The notes below the pieces were generated by a model. That model did not search any database and was not told the DNA's origin. It saw only the letters and a list, made by a program, of their open reading frames with translations. Shown in pieces: positions 50,865 to 59,616 of a stretch of DNA of 64,000 bases (position 1 is its first letter; each line of letters starts with the position of its first letter). Source of the DNA: JAGQSZ01 sp049647585 (GTDB lineage Bacteria > Actinomycetota > Acidimicrobiia > Acidimicrobiales > Microtrichaceae). The stretch is from contig JBARXY010000029.1 in NCBI GenBank assembly GCA_049647585.1, positions 40,065-104,064 of the forward strand, written 5' to 3'. The translations under genes and the position numbers were made by a program.

Positions 50865-52979
50865 ATGGCAATAGTCGAGGAACATCCACCGCTCGAGTTG
50901 AACGCCGGGGCCACAACTGTGGCCACTCCCGATCTGCTCGGAGTGTTCGGACGACCCAAGGCAACCACCGGTTGGCGATCATGGGTCAACACCGTTGACC
51001 ACAAGAAGATCGGCATCATGTATGGCGTCGTCTCCTTCTTCTTCCTCTTGGTCGGCGGATTCGAAGCGCTTCTGATCCGTGCCCAGCTCGCGGTGCCGGG
51101 CAGTCAGCTGCTCTCTGCAGATCTGTACAACCAGGTCTTCACCATGCACGGCCTGACGATGATCTTCCTGGTCGTCATGCCGATGGCATCCGCCTTCGCC
51201 AACTACCTGATCCCGCTGCAGATCGGCGCTCGCGACGTTGCGTTCCCTCGAATGAACGCACTCTCGCTGTGGATCTGGATTGCGGGAGCGCTGTTCTTCA
51301 ACAGCTCGTGGCTGTTCGGCGGCGGTGCTGACGGCGGCTGGTTCATGTATGCCCCCAACTCGGGTGTCACCTTCTCACCCGGCTACGGCATCGACTTCTA
51401 CGCCGTCGGCCTGCTGATCATCGGTATCAGCTCGACGGTTTCGGCCATCAACCTGACCGTGACGGTGCTCAACATGAGGGCCCCGGGCATGACGCTCATG
51501 AAGATGCCGGTGTTCACCTGGATGGCATTCATCACCCAGGTGCTGCTGGTATTCGCACTGCCGGCGATCACAGTCGCCCTGATCCTGCTAATGCTCAGCC
51601 GTCTCTGGGGAGCCACATTCTTCGACCCGTCGATGGGCGGAGACCCGATGTTGTGGCAGCACATGTTCTGGATCTTCGGACACCCGGAGGTCTACATCAT
51701 GGTTATCCCGGCCTTCGGAATGGTCTCCGAGATCATTCCGGTGTTCTCCCGCAAGCCGATCTTCGGTTATCCGTTCATGGTCGGTTCCGGCATCGCCATC
51801 GGCTTCATGGGCTTCGGCGTGTGGGCCCACCACATGTTCGCCTCCGGAATTGGTCAGCTCTCAGTGCTGGCCTTCTCGATGGCAACCATGTTCATCGCGG
51901 TGCCCACCGGCGTGAAGATTCTCAACTGGCTCGCCACCATGTACGGCGGTCGCCTGCGGTTCACGGTTCCGATGCTCTTCAGCATGGCCATGGTTGGAAT
52001 GTTCACAATCGGTGGACTCTCGGGAGTCAGTCACGCCTTCGCTTCTGCCGACACCCAGCAGACCGACACCTACTACATCATCGCCCACTTCCATTACGTC
52101 CTCTTCGGCGGATCGTTGCTGACCTTCTTCGGCGGAATGTATTTCTGGTGGCCCAAGGCATTCGGTCACCAGCTCTCCGAGAAGCTGGGCAAGTGGAACT
52201 TCTGGCTCATGTTCATCGGATTCAACCTGACATTCGGCCCGATGCACATCCTGGGCCTCCAGGGAATGATGCGACGGACCTACACCTATACAAAGGGTCA
52301 GGGCTTCGAGACCTGGAACATGGTGTCCACCATCGGTGCGTTCACCATTGCGGTTTCGCTGATCGTCTTCATGGTCAACATCGCCGTCAGCTACCGCAAG
52401 CACAAGCGCAACCCGGTCGACCCCGGAGCCGACCCGTGGGACAGCCGCAGCCTTGAGTGGATGATCCCGTCGCCCGCTCCAGAGCACAACTTCGACGAGA
52501 TTCCCGTGGTGGAGGAACTCGACGAGTTCTGGCATCGCAAGTATGGCCACGACGAAGAGGGCCACCTGGTGCGTATCGCCCGCACCGAGGACGTCGTTCA
52601 GAAGGGAACTGCGAAGGACGTGCACCTTCCGTCACCGTCCTACTGGCCACTCGTTCTTGCCGTCGGATTCCCGTTCCTCGGCTACGGAGTGATCTTCAAC
52701 CTGGCCTGGGCTGTTCCAGGTGTATTGCTGATCATCGCCGGCATGACTGGCTGGGTCATGGAGCCATCGACCGAGCCTGATTCCGGCCATTCCCACGACG
52801 ATGATCGCCCCAGCCTGGATTCTCCTGAGGCGGCTGCCGCCGAACTTCCCGAAGCGGGCGATACCGCCGACGGCGAAGGTCCGGATGCAACTCCCGAACA
52901 GGCAGATGTCGATCAGCTCGTCGGTGCCTCAACCTCTTCTGAAGCCTCGGCCCAGACTGGAGACGACAGCAATGAGTGA
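50865..52979 (+). CDS. ctaD: Cytochrome c oxidase subunit I
   Basis: A 704-residue catalytic subunit reducing oxygen to water. Heme a ligand His95 (FTMHGLTM), CuB ligands His273 (GHPEVY with cross-link Tyr277), His322-His323 (WAHHMF), and heme ligands His408 and His410 (AHFHYVLFGG) are all present. The C-terminal ~130 residues add two spans (YWPLVLAVGFPFLGYGVIF, PGVLLIIAGMTGWVM) and an acidic tail, resembling a fused small subunit. Start ATG 50865 follows AAGGGAGGG. The gap before it (50742-50864) contains an 11-bp doublet TCCTGTACTGG. It overlaps ctaE. Confidence 0.98.
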   Translation: MAIVEEHPPLELNAGATTVATPDLLGVFGRPKATTGWRSWVNTVDHKKIGIMYGVVSFFFLLVGGFEALLIRAQLAVPGSQLLSADLYNQVFTMHGLTMIFLVVMPMASAFANYLIPLQIGARDVAFPRMNALSLWIWIAGALFFNSSWLFGGGADGGWFMYAPNSGVTFSPGYGIDFYAVGLLIIGISSTVSAINLTVTVLNMRAPGMTLMKMPVFTWMAFITQVLLVFALPAITVALILLMLSRLWGATFFDPSMGGDPMLWQHMFWIFGHPEVYIMVIPAFGMVSEIIPVFSRKPIFGYPFMVGSGIAIGFMGFGVWAHHMFASGIGQLSVLAFSMATMFIAVPTGVKILNWLATMYGGRLRFTVPMLFSMAMVGMFTIGGLSGVSHAFASADTQQTDTYYIIAHFHYVLFGGSLLTFFGGMYFWWPKAFGHQLSEKLGKWNFWLMFIGFNLTFGPMHILGLQGMMRRTYTYTKGQGFETWNMVSTIGAFTIAVSLIVFMVNIAVSYRKHKRNPVDPGADPWDSRSLEWMIPSPAPEHNFDEIPVVEELDEFWHRKYGHDEEGHLVRIARTEDVVQKGTAKDVHLPSPSYWPLVLAVGFPFLGYGVIFNLAWAVPGVLLIIAGMTGWVMEPSTEPDSGHSHDDDRPSLDSPEAAAAELPEAGDTADGEGPDATPEQADVDQLVGASTSSEASAQTGDDSNE

Positions 52980-53613
52980 CGCCACGATCGACCGGATCGA
53001 GGATATCGACGAGGTCCAGTTCCCCGACGACATGCATTCCACATCGACGGGGATCTCCAGCGAGAAGTTGGGAATGTGGGTCTACCTCGCATCGGACTGC
53101 CTTCTCTTCGGAGGCATGATCTCGACGTACATGATTTACCGGAATCGCCCGGGTCAGATCCCAGGAATCGTCGGAAATCCGCATCGGGTCTCGGAGTATT
53201 TCGACATTCCGTTCACGTCGATGACCTCGTTCATCCTGCTGATGAGCTCTCTGACGATGGTCCTGGCGGTCAACTCGATCGTCCGTCACGACTATCCGAG
53301 GCTGCGTCTCTGGCTCACCTCGACCGCTGTCCTTGGAAGCCTGTTCCTCGGTGGTCAGGCGTATGAGTTCTCCAAGTTCGTCACCAAGGACGACCTGGGT
53401 TTCACCGCCAACGTCGGCGCCTCGGCTTTCTATGCACTCACCGGTCTGCACGGCATTCACGTGGCCATCGGTGTGATCATGCTGCTGGTGATTCTCGGCC
53501 TGACCTTCAGTCGCCGAATCAAACCTGAGTCCGTTGAAGTGGTCGGGCTCTACTGGCACTTTGTCGACATCGTATGGGTTGTGATCTTCACGATCGTGTA
53601 CCTGATCCCCTGA
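52972..53613 (+). CDS. ctaE: Cytochrome c oxidase subunit III
   Basis: A 213-residue subunit with about five spans: KLGMWVYLASDCLLFGGMI, FYALTGLHGIHVAIGVIMLL and the end YWHFVDIVWVVIFTIVYLIP are canonical. The ATG 52972 overlaps the ctaD stop by eight bases, so the two are coupled. It stabilises the catalytic subunit and proton uptake. Confidence 0.97.
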   Translation: MSDATIDRIEDIDEVQFPDDMHSTSTGISSEKLGMWVYLASDCLLFGGMISTYMIYRNRPGQIPGIVGNPHRVSEYFDIPFTSMTSFILLMSSLTMVLAVNSIVRHDYPRLRLWLTSTAVLGSLFLGGQAYEFSKFVTKDDLGFTANVGASAFYALTGLHGIHVAIGVIMLLVILGLTFSRRIKPESVEVVGLYWHFVDIVWVVIFTIVYLIP

Positions 53614-53623
53614 GGAATTCCTG

Positions 53624-54049
53624 GTGAGCACAGCAACTTCCGAAGCGACACACGACCCCGCCGAGACGAGCGAGGTCCACACACACGGTCCCAGCGACCA
53701 GCAGTACTTCAAGATCTTCTGGATCTTGGTCGTGCTGACCGCCCTTGAGGTCAGCACCCACTGGTGGGAGGACTGGTTCGGAGAGAACGGCCGAAAGGTC
53801 GCCGTTCCTCTCCTGATCATCCTGATGGTGATCAAGTTCTTCCTGGTCGGGTCCTACTTCATGCACCTGAAGTACGACTCGAAGATGTTGAGCCGCGTTT
53901 TCTACGGCGGCTTGATACTCGCTCTGATTCTGTTCACGGCTGCGCTCACGTCGCTCAACTTCTGGAGCGACTGGGGCAATCCGTGGATCGACAATCCCGC
54001 ACCGGCACCACCAACGACTCTGATCCAGTCCGACACACCCGGCGGCTGA
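53624..54049 (+). CDS. Cytochrome c oxidase subunit IV (prokaryotic COX4 type)
   Basis: A 141-residue protein with about three spans (YFKIFWILVVLTALEVSTHW, VAVPLLIILMVIKFFLVGSYFMH, VFYGGLILALILFTAALTSL) and an His-bearing N terminus. The MHLKYDSK loop is typical of the COX4_pro family. GTG 53624 is ten bases after ctaE. It is a small accessory oxidase subunit. Confidence 0.9.
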   Translation: MSTATSEATHDPAETSEVHTHGPSDQQYFKIFWILVVLTALEVSTHWWEDWFGENGRKVAVPLLIILMVIKFFLVGSYFMHLKYDSKMLSRVFYGGLILALILFTAALTSLNFWSDWGNPWIDNPAPAPPTTLIQSDTPGG

Positions 54050-54064
54050 TCGAAGGGAGTGACC

Positions 54065-54994
54065 ATGCTGCTCGCAGGCGCGTTCCCCAAGTGGACTCCG
54101 CACTTCGAAGTTTGGCTACTCGTTATTGGACTACTCGCACTCGGCTTCTACGCGGCGAGAGTCATTCAGCCCAAGGCGATCGCCGCGGGTGAAACCCCGA
54201 TTACGAATCGACAGAAGACCTGGTTCGGCTTGGCCGTCCTAGTCTTCTGGATTGCCGCCGACTATCCGATGCACGACATCGCGGAGCAGCGGCTCTATTC
54301 GATGCACATGATCCAGCACTCGTTGCTGATGGTCGTGTTCCCTCCCATGATGCTCCTGGCGACGCCCACCTGGCTCGCAAGGTTGATCATCGGTAAGGGA
54401 GCGTTCAAGCGCTTCGTCTATTTCTGGTCACGACCAGCGCCCGCGCTGCTGGTGAACCTGGTTGTGACGGCATCGATGCACTGGGCCTGGATGGTCAACA
54501 GTTCGGTCCAGTCGGCGTGGCTGCACTACAGCGTCCACATGGTTGCGGTATTCACCTCACTGCTCGTGTGGATGTGCATCTGTGGCCCCATACCTGAGTT
54601 GCAGGTGGGACCGCCTCTGAAGATCGTTGTGATCTTCATGCTGTCCGTCATACCTACGATTCCCGCCGCATTCCTTACCGTCGGCGAGAGCGTTCTCTAC
54701 AAGAGCTATGACCACGGGCCTCGACTCTGGCACTTGAGCGCGATGTATGACCAACAGTTGGCCGGCGTGATGATGAAGATCATCACCGGGTTCTATCTCT
54801 GGGGAATCATCGCCGTGATCTTCTTCAAATGGTCGATGGGCGGTAGGAAATCCCAGCCGAAGTACCGTGGCAAGTTGGTACGGCCCGAGGACGCCGTATC
54901 CAACGAGCCGAAGGGTGGTTCCTCGGTGGATCGACCCGGGGATGGTGCAGTTACCGACTCCGCCAAGCCTCCGGCCCCTACGGTCTCGGCCTAA
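54065..54994 (+). CDS. ctaG: Cytochrome c oxidase assembly factor, CtaG (caa3) family
   Basis: A 309-residue protein with about seven spans: FWIAADYPMHDIAEQRLYSM, HMIQHSLLMVVFPPMML, TASMHWAWMVNSS, HYSVHMVAVF and MYDQQLAGVMMKI match the Caa3_CtaG family, which assists copper-site formation and has many Met/His residues facing the membrane. A disordered tail ends in Pro/Ser/Ala. ATG 54065 follows AAGGGAG; GTG 54059 also possible. It closes the oxidase cluster. Confidence 0.92.
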   Translation: MLLAGAFPKWTPHFEVWLLVIGLLALGFYAARVIQPKAIAAGETPITNRQKTWFGLAVLVFWIAADYPMHDIAEQRLYSMHMIQHSLLMVVFPPMMLLATPTWLARLIIGKGAFKRFVYFWSRPAPALLVNLVVTASMHWAWMVNSSVQSAWLHYSVHMVAVFTSLLVWMCICGPIPELQVGPPLKIVVIFMLSVIPTIPAAFLTVGESVLYKSYDHGPRLWHLSAMYDQQLAGVMMKIITGFYLWGIIAVIFFKWSMGGRKSQPKYRGKLVRPEDAVSNEPKGGSSVDRPGDGAVTDSAKPPAPTVSA

Positions 54995-55090
54995 CTCGTC
55001 GACCTCGGCTCAATCGATCGGCGGCGGCGACACCCCCGGTCGCCGAGTCGCCCGGTTGCCCGGTCGCCCGGTCACTCGGTCGCCAAGATC

Positions 55091-55136
55091 TTTGTTCTGC
55101 GAGATGGTCGCCACAACAGCCACCTCGCAGAACAAA
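55091..55136. terminator. Bidirectional hairpin between convergent operons
   Basis: TTTGTTCTGCGAG (55091-55103) pairs perfectly with CTCGCAGAACAAA (55124-55136) around a 20-base loop; the flanking TTT and AAAA make it usable as an intrinsic terminator from either side, for ctaG rightward and the ABC permease leftward. Just left of it (55039-55086) is a degenerate ~9-bp CGGTCGCCC repeat. Confidence 0.85.
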
Positions 55137-55211
55137 ACCTGGAGCGCGTGTCCTTGACAACTTCCTAGGAACACCCCGCAGCACCCAGGACAAGCCTTCT
55201 ACCCCTGCGCC

Positions 55212-55934
55212 TCATTCCCAACGGAAAGCCGCGACCGCCGCTAGGGGCGTGGCGACGGCCCAGATCGTCAACGACACCCAGGCCCACGCGGCGGGGCTTC
55301 GCCCGTGTATCAGCGAACCTGTGATGATCTCTGCGAGTGGAGCGGCCGGGAGGACCTTGGCGACCTGTTCCACAGGGCCGGGTAGTTCGGCGAGTGGCAG
55401 GATCATCCCGCCGGTGAGAAGTAGGACCAGGTAGAGCCCATTCGCTGCTGCAAGGGTGGTCAGCCCCGGCAGGGTACCGGCCAACAGAAGCCCAAGGCCT
55501 CCGAACGCGGCAGTCCCAAGCAGTGCGCCCAGCACGGCTGTCGCCCAACCAGCTTGCGGTGACCAGCCCAGTAGCAGTCCCACCGCGATCAGTAGCGCCC
55601 ACTGGAACACCTCGATAATCAACACCGTGAGAATCTTCGCCGTCACCCAGCGACCCCGTCCCAACGGCGAAGCTCCGAGGCGCTTCAGGACGCCGTAGCT
55701 GCGTTCAAAGCCGGTGCTGATGCCCAGCGATACCAGTGACGTCGACATGACAGCCAGTGCCAGGACACCCGGCGCGATGAAGCCGACAGGATGTTTGGTA
55801 CCGGTCGGAAGGACGTCCACCGACGAGAAGAACACCAGGATCAGAACGGGTATCCCGATCGACACCAGTAGCTGCTCGCCCTGTCGTGCCGACAACGTGA
55901 GTTCGATCCGCAGCTGGGAGACGAGCGAGTTCAT
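55212..55934 (-). CDS. ABC-2 type transporter permease
   Basis: A 240-residue membrane protein with six spans, such as LLVSIGIPVLILVFFSS, APGVLALAVMSTSLVSLGIS and GLYLVLLLTGGMILPLAELP; FERSYGVLKRLGASPLGRGR is the typical ABC-2 coupling loop. Start ATG 55934 overlaps the ATPase stop (ATGA). With the ATPase it forms an exporter of drug, lipid or glycan type; substrate unknown. Confidence 0.9.
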   Translation of the reverse strand: MNSLVSQLRIELTLSARQGEQLLVSIGIPVLILVFFSSVDVLPTGTKHPVGFIAPGVLALAVMSTSLVSLGISTGFERSYGVLKRLGASPLGRGRWVTAKILTVLIIEVFQWALLIAVGLLLGWSPQAGWATAVLGALLGTAAFGGLGLLLAGTLPGLTTLAAANGLYLVLLLTGGMILPLAELPGPVEQVAKVLPAAPLAEIITGSLIHGRSPAAWAWVSLTIWAVATPLAAVAAFRWE

Positions 55935-56893
55935 CGTCGCCTCTTGTTGCTGGTCGGCTCGTCCTGCCCCGCGGCCGTCAACCTGCGAAACACATCGTCC
56001 AGCCGCTGTCGGTCTGCCCGTAGGTCGAGGAGCTGGAGGTTCTCGGTGGCCAGCCACGATGTCACCCTTGCGACCAGACCGGGGTCTGGGTCGGCGGCCA
56101 CCTTGTACTCGCCGGGGGCAACGACGCTCACGACTGCGCCGATCTCGGAACTCATCCGCTCGACGTCCAGGCCGACGGCGGTGGCGAAGAGCAACTCGTC
56201 GGAGGACTCCTTAGAAACGAGCTCCGACGGGGAGCCGTCGGCGACGATCTGTCCGTGGTCGAAGATGACGACCCGATCGGCAAGGCTCTCGGCGTCGGCC
56301 AGGTCGTGGGTCGTAATCACGACGCACACACCGCGGTCCTTCAGGTCCAGGACCACTGACCGGATCAGGTCGCGGCCCGACAGGTCCACTCCGGCGGTCG
56401 GCTCGTCGAGAAAAACCACCTCAGGCCGACCGATGAGCGCCAGGGCGAGAGACAGGCGTTGCTGCTCCCCACCTGACAGCCGCCGGTAGGGAGTCCCCCG
56501 CCGGTCCGCCAGCCCGACCATCGCCAACAACTCCTCGGCATCGAGGGGATCGGCGAAGAATCCGCTGTATTGCCGGAGCAGCTCATAGGGGCGGATGGCG
56601 GTCGGGATACCGCCCTGTTGCAGCATGATCCCCACCTTGGAGCTCAGACGCTGATGGTCTGTGATCGGATCGAGGCCAAGGACCCTCGCAGTTCCGCCGG
56701 CCGCTGGGCGGAAACCCTCCAAGTGCTCGATGGTCGAGGTCTTTCCCGCCCCGTTCGGCCCGAGCACAACCGTTATCTCGGAGCTGTTGGCGCTGAAGGA
56801 CACGTCGTCCACAGCGATCAGCTCGCCGTAGCGAATGACGAGATTCTGGACCATGACCGCTGCTCCGGTCCCGTCCGTCGAACTTTGTGGCAC
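55931..56893 (-). CDS. ABC transporter ATPase
   Basis: A 320-residue ATPase: Walker A LGPNGAGKTSTIEHLEG, signature RRLSGGEQQRLSLALALIG, Walker B VVFLDEPTAGVD and switch His in ITTHDLADAE. The ~80-residue C-terminal domain (EYKVAADPDPGLVARVTSWL) is of the DrrA/CcmA-like type. GTG 56893 is used; the internal ATG 56854 (MVQNLVIRYGE) is also plausible. Translationally coupled to the permease. Confidence 0.93.
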   Translation of the reverse strand: MPQSSTDGTGAAVMVQNLVIRYGELIAVDDVSFSANSSEITVVLGPNGAGKTSTIEHLEGFRPAAGGTARVLGLDPITDHQRLSSKVGIMLQQGGIPTAIRPYELLRQYSGFFADPLDAEELLAMVGLADRRGTPYRRLSGGEQQRLSLALALIGRPEVVFLDEPTAGVDLSGRDLIRSVVLDLKDRGVCVVITTHDLADAESLADRVVIFDHGQIVADGSPSELVSKESSDELLFATAVGLDVERMSSEIGAVVSVVAPGEYKVAADPDPGLVARVTSWLATENLQLLDLRADRQRLDDVFRRLTAAGQDEPTSNKRRR

Positions 56894-56925
56894 TTCAGGA
56901 ACCTACAGCGATCGGAGGACCGCCA

Positions 56926-56973
56926 CGAACCCCGCAGCGAACCCCACAGCGAACCCCGCAGCGAACCCCGTAC
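56926..56973. repeat. 12-bp tandem repeat, four copies, in a divergent promoter region
   Basis: CGAACCCCGCAG, CGAACCCCACAG, CGAACCCCGCAG and CGAACCCCGTAC lie head to tail between the ABC ATPase start and serS. The copies match at ten or more of twelve positions. The periodicity is near one helical turn, which could serve protein binding, or they arose by slippage. Confidence 0.9.
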
Positions 56974-57033
56974 GGAACTGCCGGGCCGAGAACGGGGTTC
57001 GGATCGCGTGCGATCTAACGCTAGCTTCAAGAC

Positions 57034-58314
57034 ATGATTGACGTGCGCCTGATCCGTGCTGACCCCCAAGTGGTCAAGGCAGGAATAGCCCGGCGGGGCG
57101 ACGACACAGCTGCCATCGACAGGATCGCCGATCTGGATTCAGAACTTCGGAAGCTCTCGGCCAAGCGTGACTCGCTAAGGGCAGAGATCCGGTCGATTTC
57201 GAATGAGGTCGGCAAGCTCTTTCGTGACAACAACTCCGAGGCGGCATCTGAACTCCAGACGCAGAGCCGCCTTCTGGGGGACGAGGAGAAGTCGCTCGAC
57301 CTGAAGGCGGATCAGATGGAGGAGGAGCTCAATGCGATGCTGCTCCGTGTCCCGAACCTTCCGGCCGAGGACTGCCCCGATGGTGCCGGTGAGGCCGACA
57401 ACGTCGTTCTGCGGGTCGAACAGTTCGATCCCGACTCCTACGCCGATCATCAGCGGATTCCGCACTGGGAGGTTGCCGAGGAGCTCGGGATCCTCGACGT
57501 CGAACGCGCAGTGAAGATGTCGGGGTCGATGTTCGTCATGTACCGCAAACAGGGAGCGGCGCTTGTCCGGGCGCTGTGTCAGCTGGCCATCGATCGCAAC
57601 GTCGACCTCTATGAGGAGGTCCGTCCGCCGACCCTGGTGAAGACTTCGACCCTGGTGGCCACTGGTCACCTCCCGAAGTTCGAGGAGGAGGCCTACCGGA
57701 TCGAACGCGACGACCTGTGGGCCATTCCGACCGCCGAGGTGCCCCTCACGTCTCTGGGCCGCGACGAGATTGTCTCCGAGGCGGAACTGCCCATGAGGTT
57801 CTGCGCCCATACGAGTTGCTTCCGACGCGAGGCTGGCTCGGCCGGCAAGGACACCCGCGGGTTGCTCAGGGTCCACGAGTTCGACAAGGTCGAGATCCTC
57901 GCCTACACGACCCCGGAGCAGGCGCCCGCAATGCACGCCGAGATTCTCGAACGGGCCGAGTCGATAATCGCCGAGCTGGGACTCGCCTACCGGATCCTCG
58001 ATCTGTGCTCGGGCGACATCGGCAATTCTGCGGCAAGGACATTTGACATCGAGGTCTACGCCCCCGGTGCCGACAGCTGGTTGGAAGTCAGTTCGGTGTC
58101 GTGGTTCACCGACTATCAGGCTCGCCGGGCCAACCTTCGCTACAAGCCGGAGGGCGGGAAGGGAACGAAGATTCTCCACACGCTCAACGGATCGGCGTTG
58201 GCTGTACCGCGGGTGTGGGCGGCGATCATCGAGACCTACCGTCAGCCCGACGGTTCGGTCCGGATCCCCGATCTGCTGCGCCCGTACATGCGCGGAGCAG
58301 AGTTCATCTCGTGA
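57034..58314 (+). CDS. serS: Seryl-tRNA synthetase
   Basis: A 426-residue class II synthetase. The N-terminal coiled-coil arm (DSELRKLSAKRDSLRAEI onward) binds the tRNA-Ser long arm; the core has AIPTAEVPLTSLGRDE, FRREAGSAGKDTRGLLRVHE (motif 2) and NGSALAVPRVWAAIIETYRQ (motif 3). ATG 57034 gives MIDVRLIRADP, the normal start. The DNA after it (58315-58407) repeats CGCCGGGCTGTT-like words and is non-coding. Confidence 0.99.
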   Translation: MIDVRLIRADPQVVKAGIARRGDDTAAIDRIADLDSELRKLSAKRDSLRAEIRSISNEVGKLFRDNNSEAASELQTQSRLLGDEEKSLDLKADQMEEELNAMLLRVPNLPAEDCPDGAGEADNVVLRVEQFDPDSYADHQRIPHWEVAEELGILDVERAVKMSGSMFVMYRKQGAALVRALCQLAIDRNVDLYEEVRPPTLVKTSTLVATGHLPKFEEEAYRIERDDLWAIPTAEVPLTSLGRDEIVSEAELPMRFCAHTSCFRREAGSAGKDTRGLLRVHEFDKVEILAYTTPEQAPAMHAEILERAESIIAELGLAYRILDLCSGDIGNSAARTFDIEVYAPGADSWLEVSSVSWFTDYQARRANLRYKPEGGKGTKILHTLNGSALAVPRVWAAIIETYRQPDGSVRIPDLLRPYMRGAEFIS

Positions 58315-58407
58315 CCCTCCGGCCCAGATGTTCGCCGGGCTGTTCGCCGGGGCTGTTCGAGGGATCTGTTCCAAGGCTGCTCGCCGGAGCTGATCGCGGG
58401 GCTGTTA

Positions 58408-59616
58408 TCAGGGCACCATTCGGGTCAGTAGCGCTTCACTCGTCAACCAGATGAACGCGGCGGAGCAGCCGAGACCCACCAGCAACTGACGCCAGCGGCG
58501 GTCGGTCCACTGGGCAAGCGCGATCACGAAGGGCACCACCACCAGCCCGTAACGCCCCAAGGAGTCTGTGACCTGTGACGACAGCAGGATCACCAGCGAG
58601 ATCGCCGAGAAGGCGATCCATGACAGTGGCTGACGACGTTTGACTGCCTGGTAACCAAGGAACAGCAGCACGAGCATGAATGCCAAGTTGTAGGTGTCGC
58701 GGAAGTTGCCCTTGAACAACTCGCCGATGGGCTCGAGCACCCTGGTCACTGGGTCCTGGAAGCCTCCCCGTATCTCCTGCTGAAGCCGGAACGGGACCAT
58801 CAGGTCATGTGTCGAACGTTCGATCCAAAGGATCGCTGCGATGAAACCGGCAAGTGGGCCGGCGACGGCGATCGACCAGCGCCAGGCCGCAGGACGAGGA
58901 CGTGTCCGCCACAGCTCGATGACGATCGGTACGAGCAGCAGACCTCCGACAGGTCGAAGCGCCGCAGCGGCAAGCGCCAACGCTCCCGCGGCGACGAAGC
59001 TACGACGGTGAAGAGCCAGCAGCGTCGCGGCGCACAGCAGCAGGGCCAGACCTTCGGTGTAGGCGAGCGCCAGAACGAAGGCGGCGGGAAATATCGCGAC
59101 CAACCATGCCGCTCGGTTGGCCACTACTACTGCCTGGAGCGGCCCGAGACCTCGGTCCCAAGCCGGAGTGGCGATCTGACGCAGATGGAACCAGCCGTTA
59201 TCTCCGGGCTCCGCCTCGATTCCGGACCCGAGGACCTCGACCACAAGCCTCCACAGGACCCAGGCGCCCAAAAACGCCGTCACGTTGTTGATCACCAGCA
59301 GCGCCCACTCGGTATTGCCGCCGAGCACCGGTCGAAGAAGTCGGGCGAGTTCGGGATAGACAGGGAAGAACCGAGCGGCGTCGGGATGCAGGGAGGTGTA
59401 CCAGTTGTCGGCGATCTCTCGGTAGTAGGCACCATCCCACATGAAGAACATCTGGTGGAACGACAGTCCGCTCTTGGGCGACTCCAACACGTCGCTCAAC
59501 GGGTTAGAGATGGCGAAGCCGATCCAGAGACAGGCTCGAGCCCAGATCCACCCGAGGGCGACTGGCAGCAGGCCGTCGCGCCAGCGTGGGGTATTCGACG
59601 GCGCTTCGTTGATCAC
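58408..59616 (-). CDS. PIG-V-like GT-C mannosyltransferase-type membrane protein
   Basis: A 402-residue protein with about nine spans. MWDGAYYREIADNWY followed by ARFFPVYPELARLL matches the Trp-Asp and FFPxYP pattern of PIG-V-like mannosyltransferases (GT-C fold), which use polyprenyl-phosphate mannose outside the membrane. The start GTG 59616 overlaps the stop of the upstream gene (GTGA); TTG 59637 is less likely. Substrate inferred only. Confidence 0.78.
   Translation of the reverse strand: MINEAPSNTPRWRDGLLPVALGWIWARACLWIGFAISNPLSDVLESPKSGLSFHQMFFMWDGAYYREIADNWYTSLHPDAARFFPVYPELARLLRPVLGGNTEWALLVINNVTAFLGAWVLWRLVVEVLGSGIEAEPGDNGWFHLRQIATPAWDRGLGPLQAVVVANRAAWLVAIFPAAFVLALAYTEGLALLLCAATLLALHRRSFVAAGALALAAAALRPVGGLLLVPIVIELWRTRPRPAAWRWSIAVAGPLAGFIAAILWIERSTHDLMVPFRLQQEIRGGFQDPVTRVLEPIGELFKGNFRDTYNLAFMLVLLFLGYQAVKRRQPLSWIAFSAISLVILLSSQVTDSLGRYGLVVVPFVIALAQWTDRRWRQLLVGLGCSAAFIWLTSEALLTRMVP

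Noticed and set aside
56926..56973. Possible CRISPR-like array
   Set aside because: The units are only 12 bp and directly adjacent, with no spacers and no cas genes nearby.
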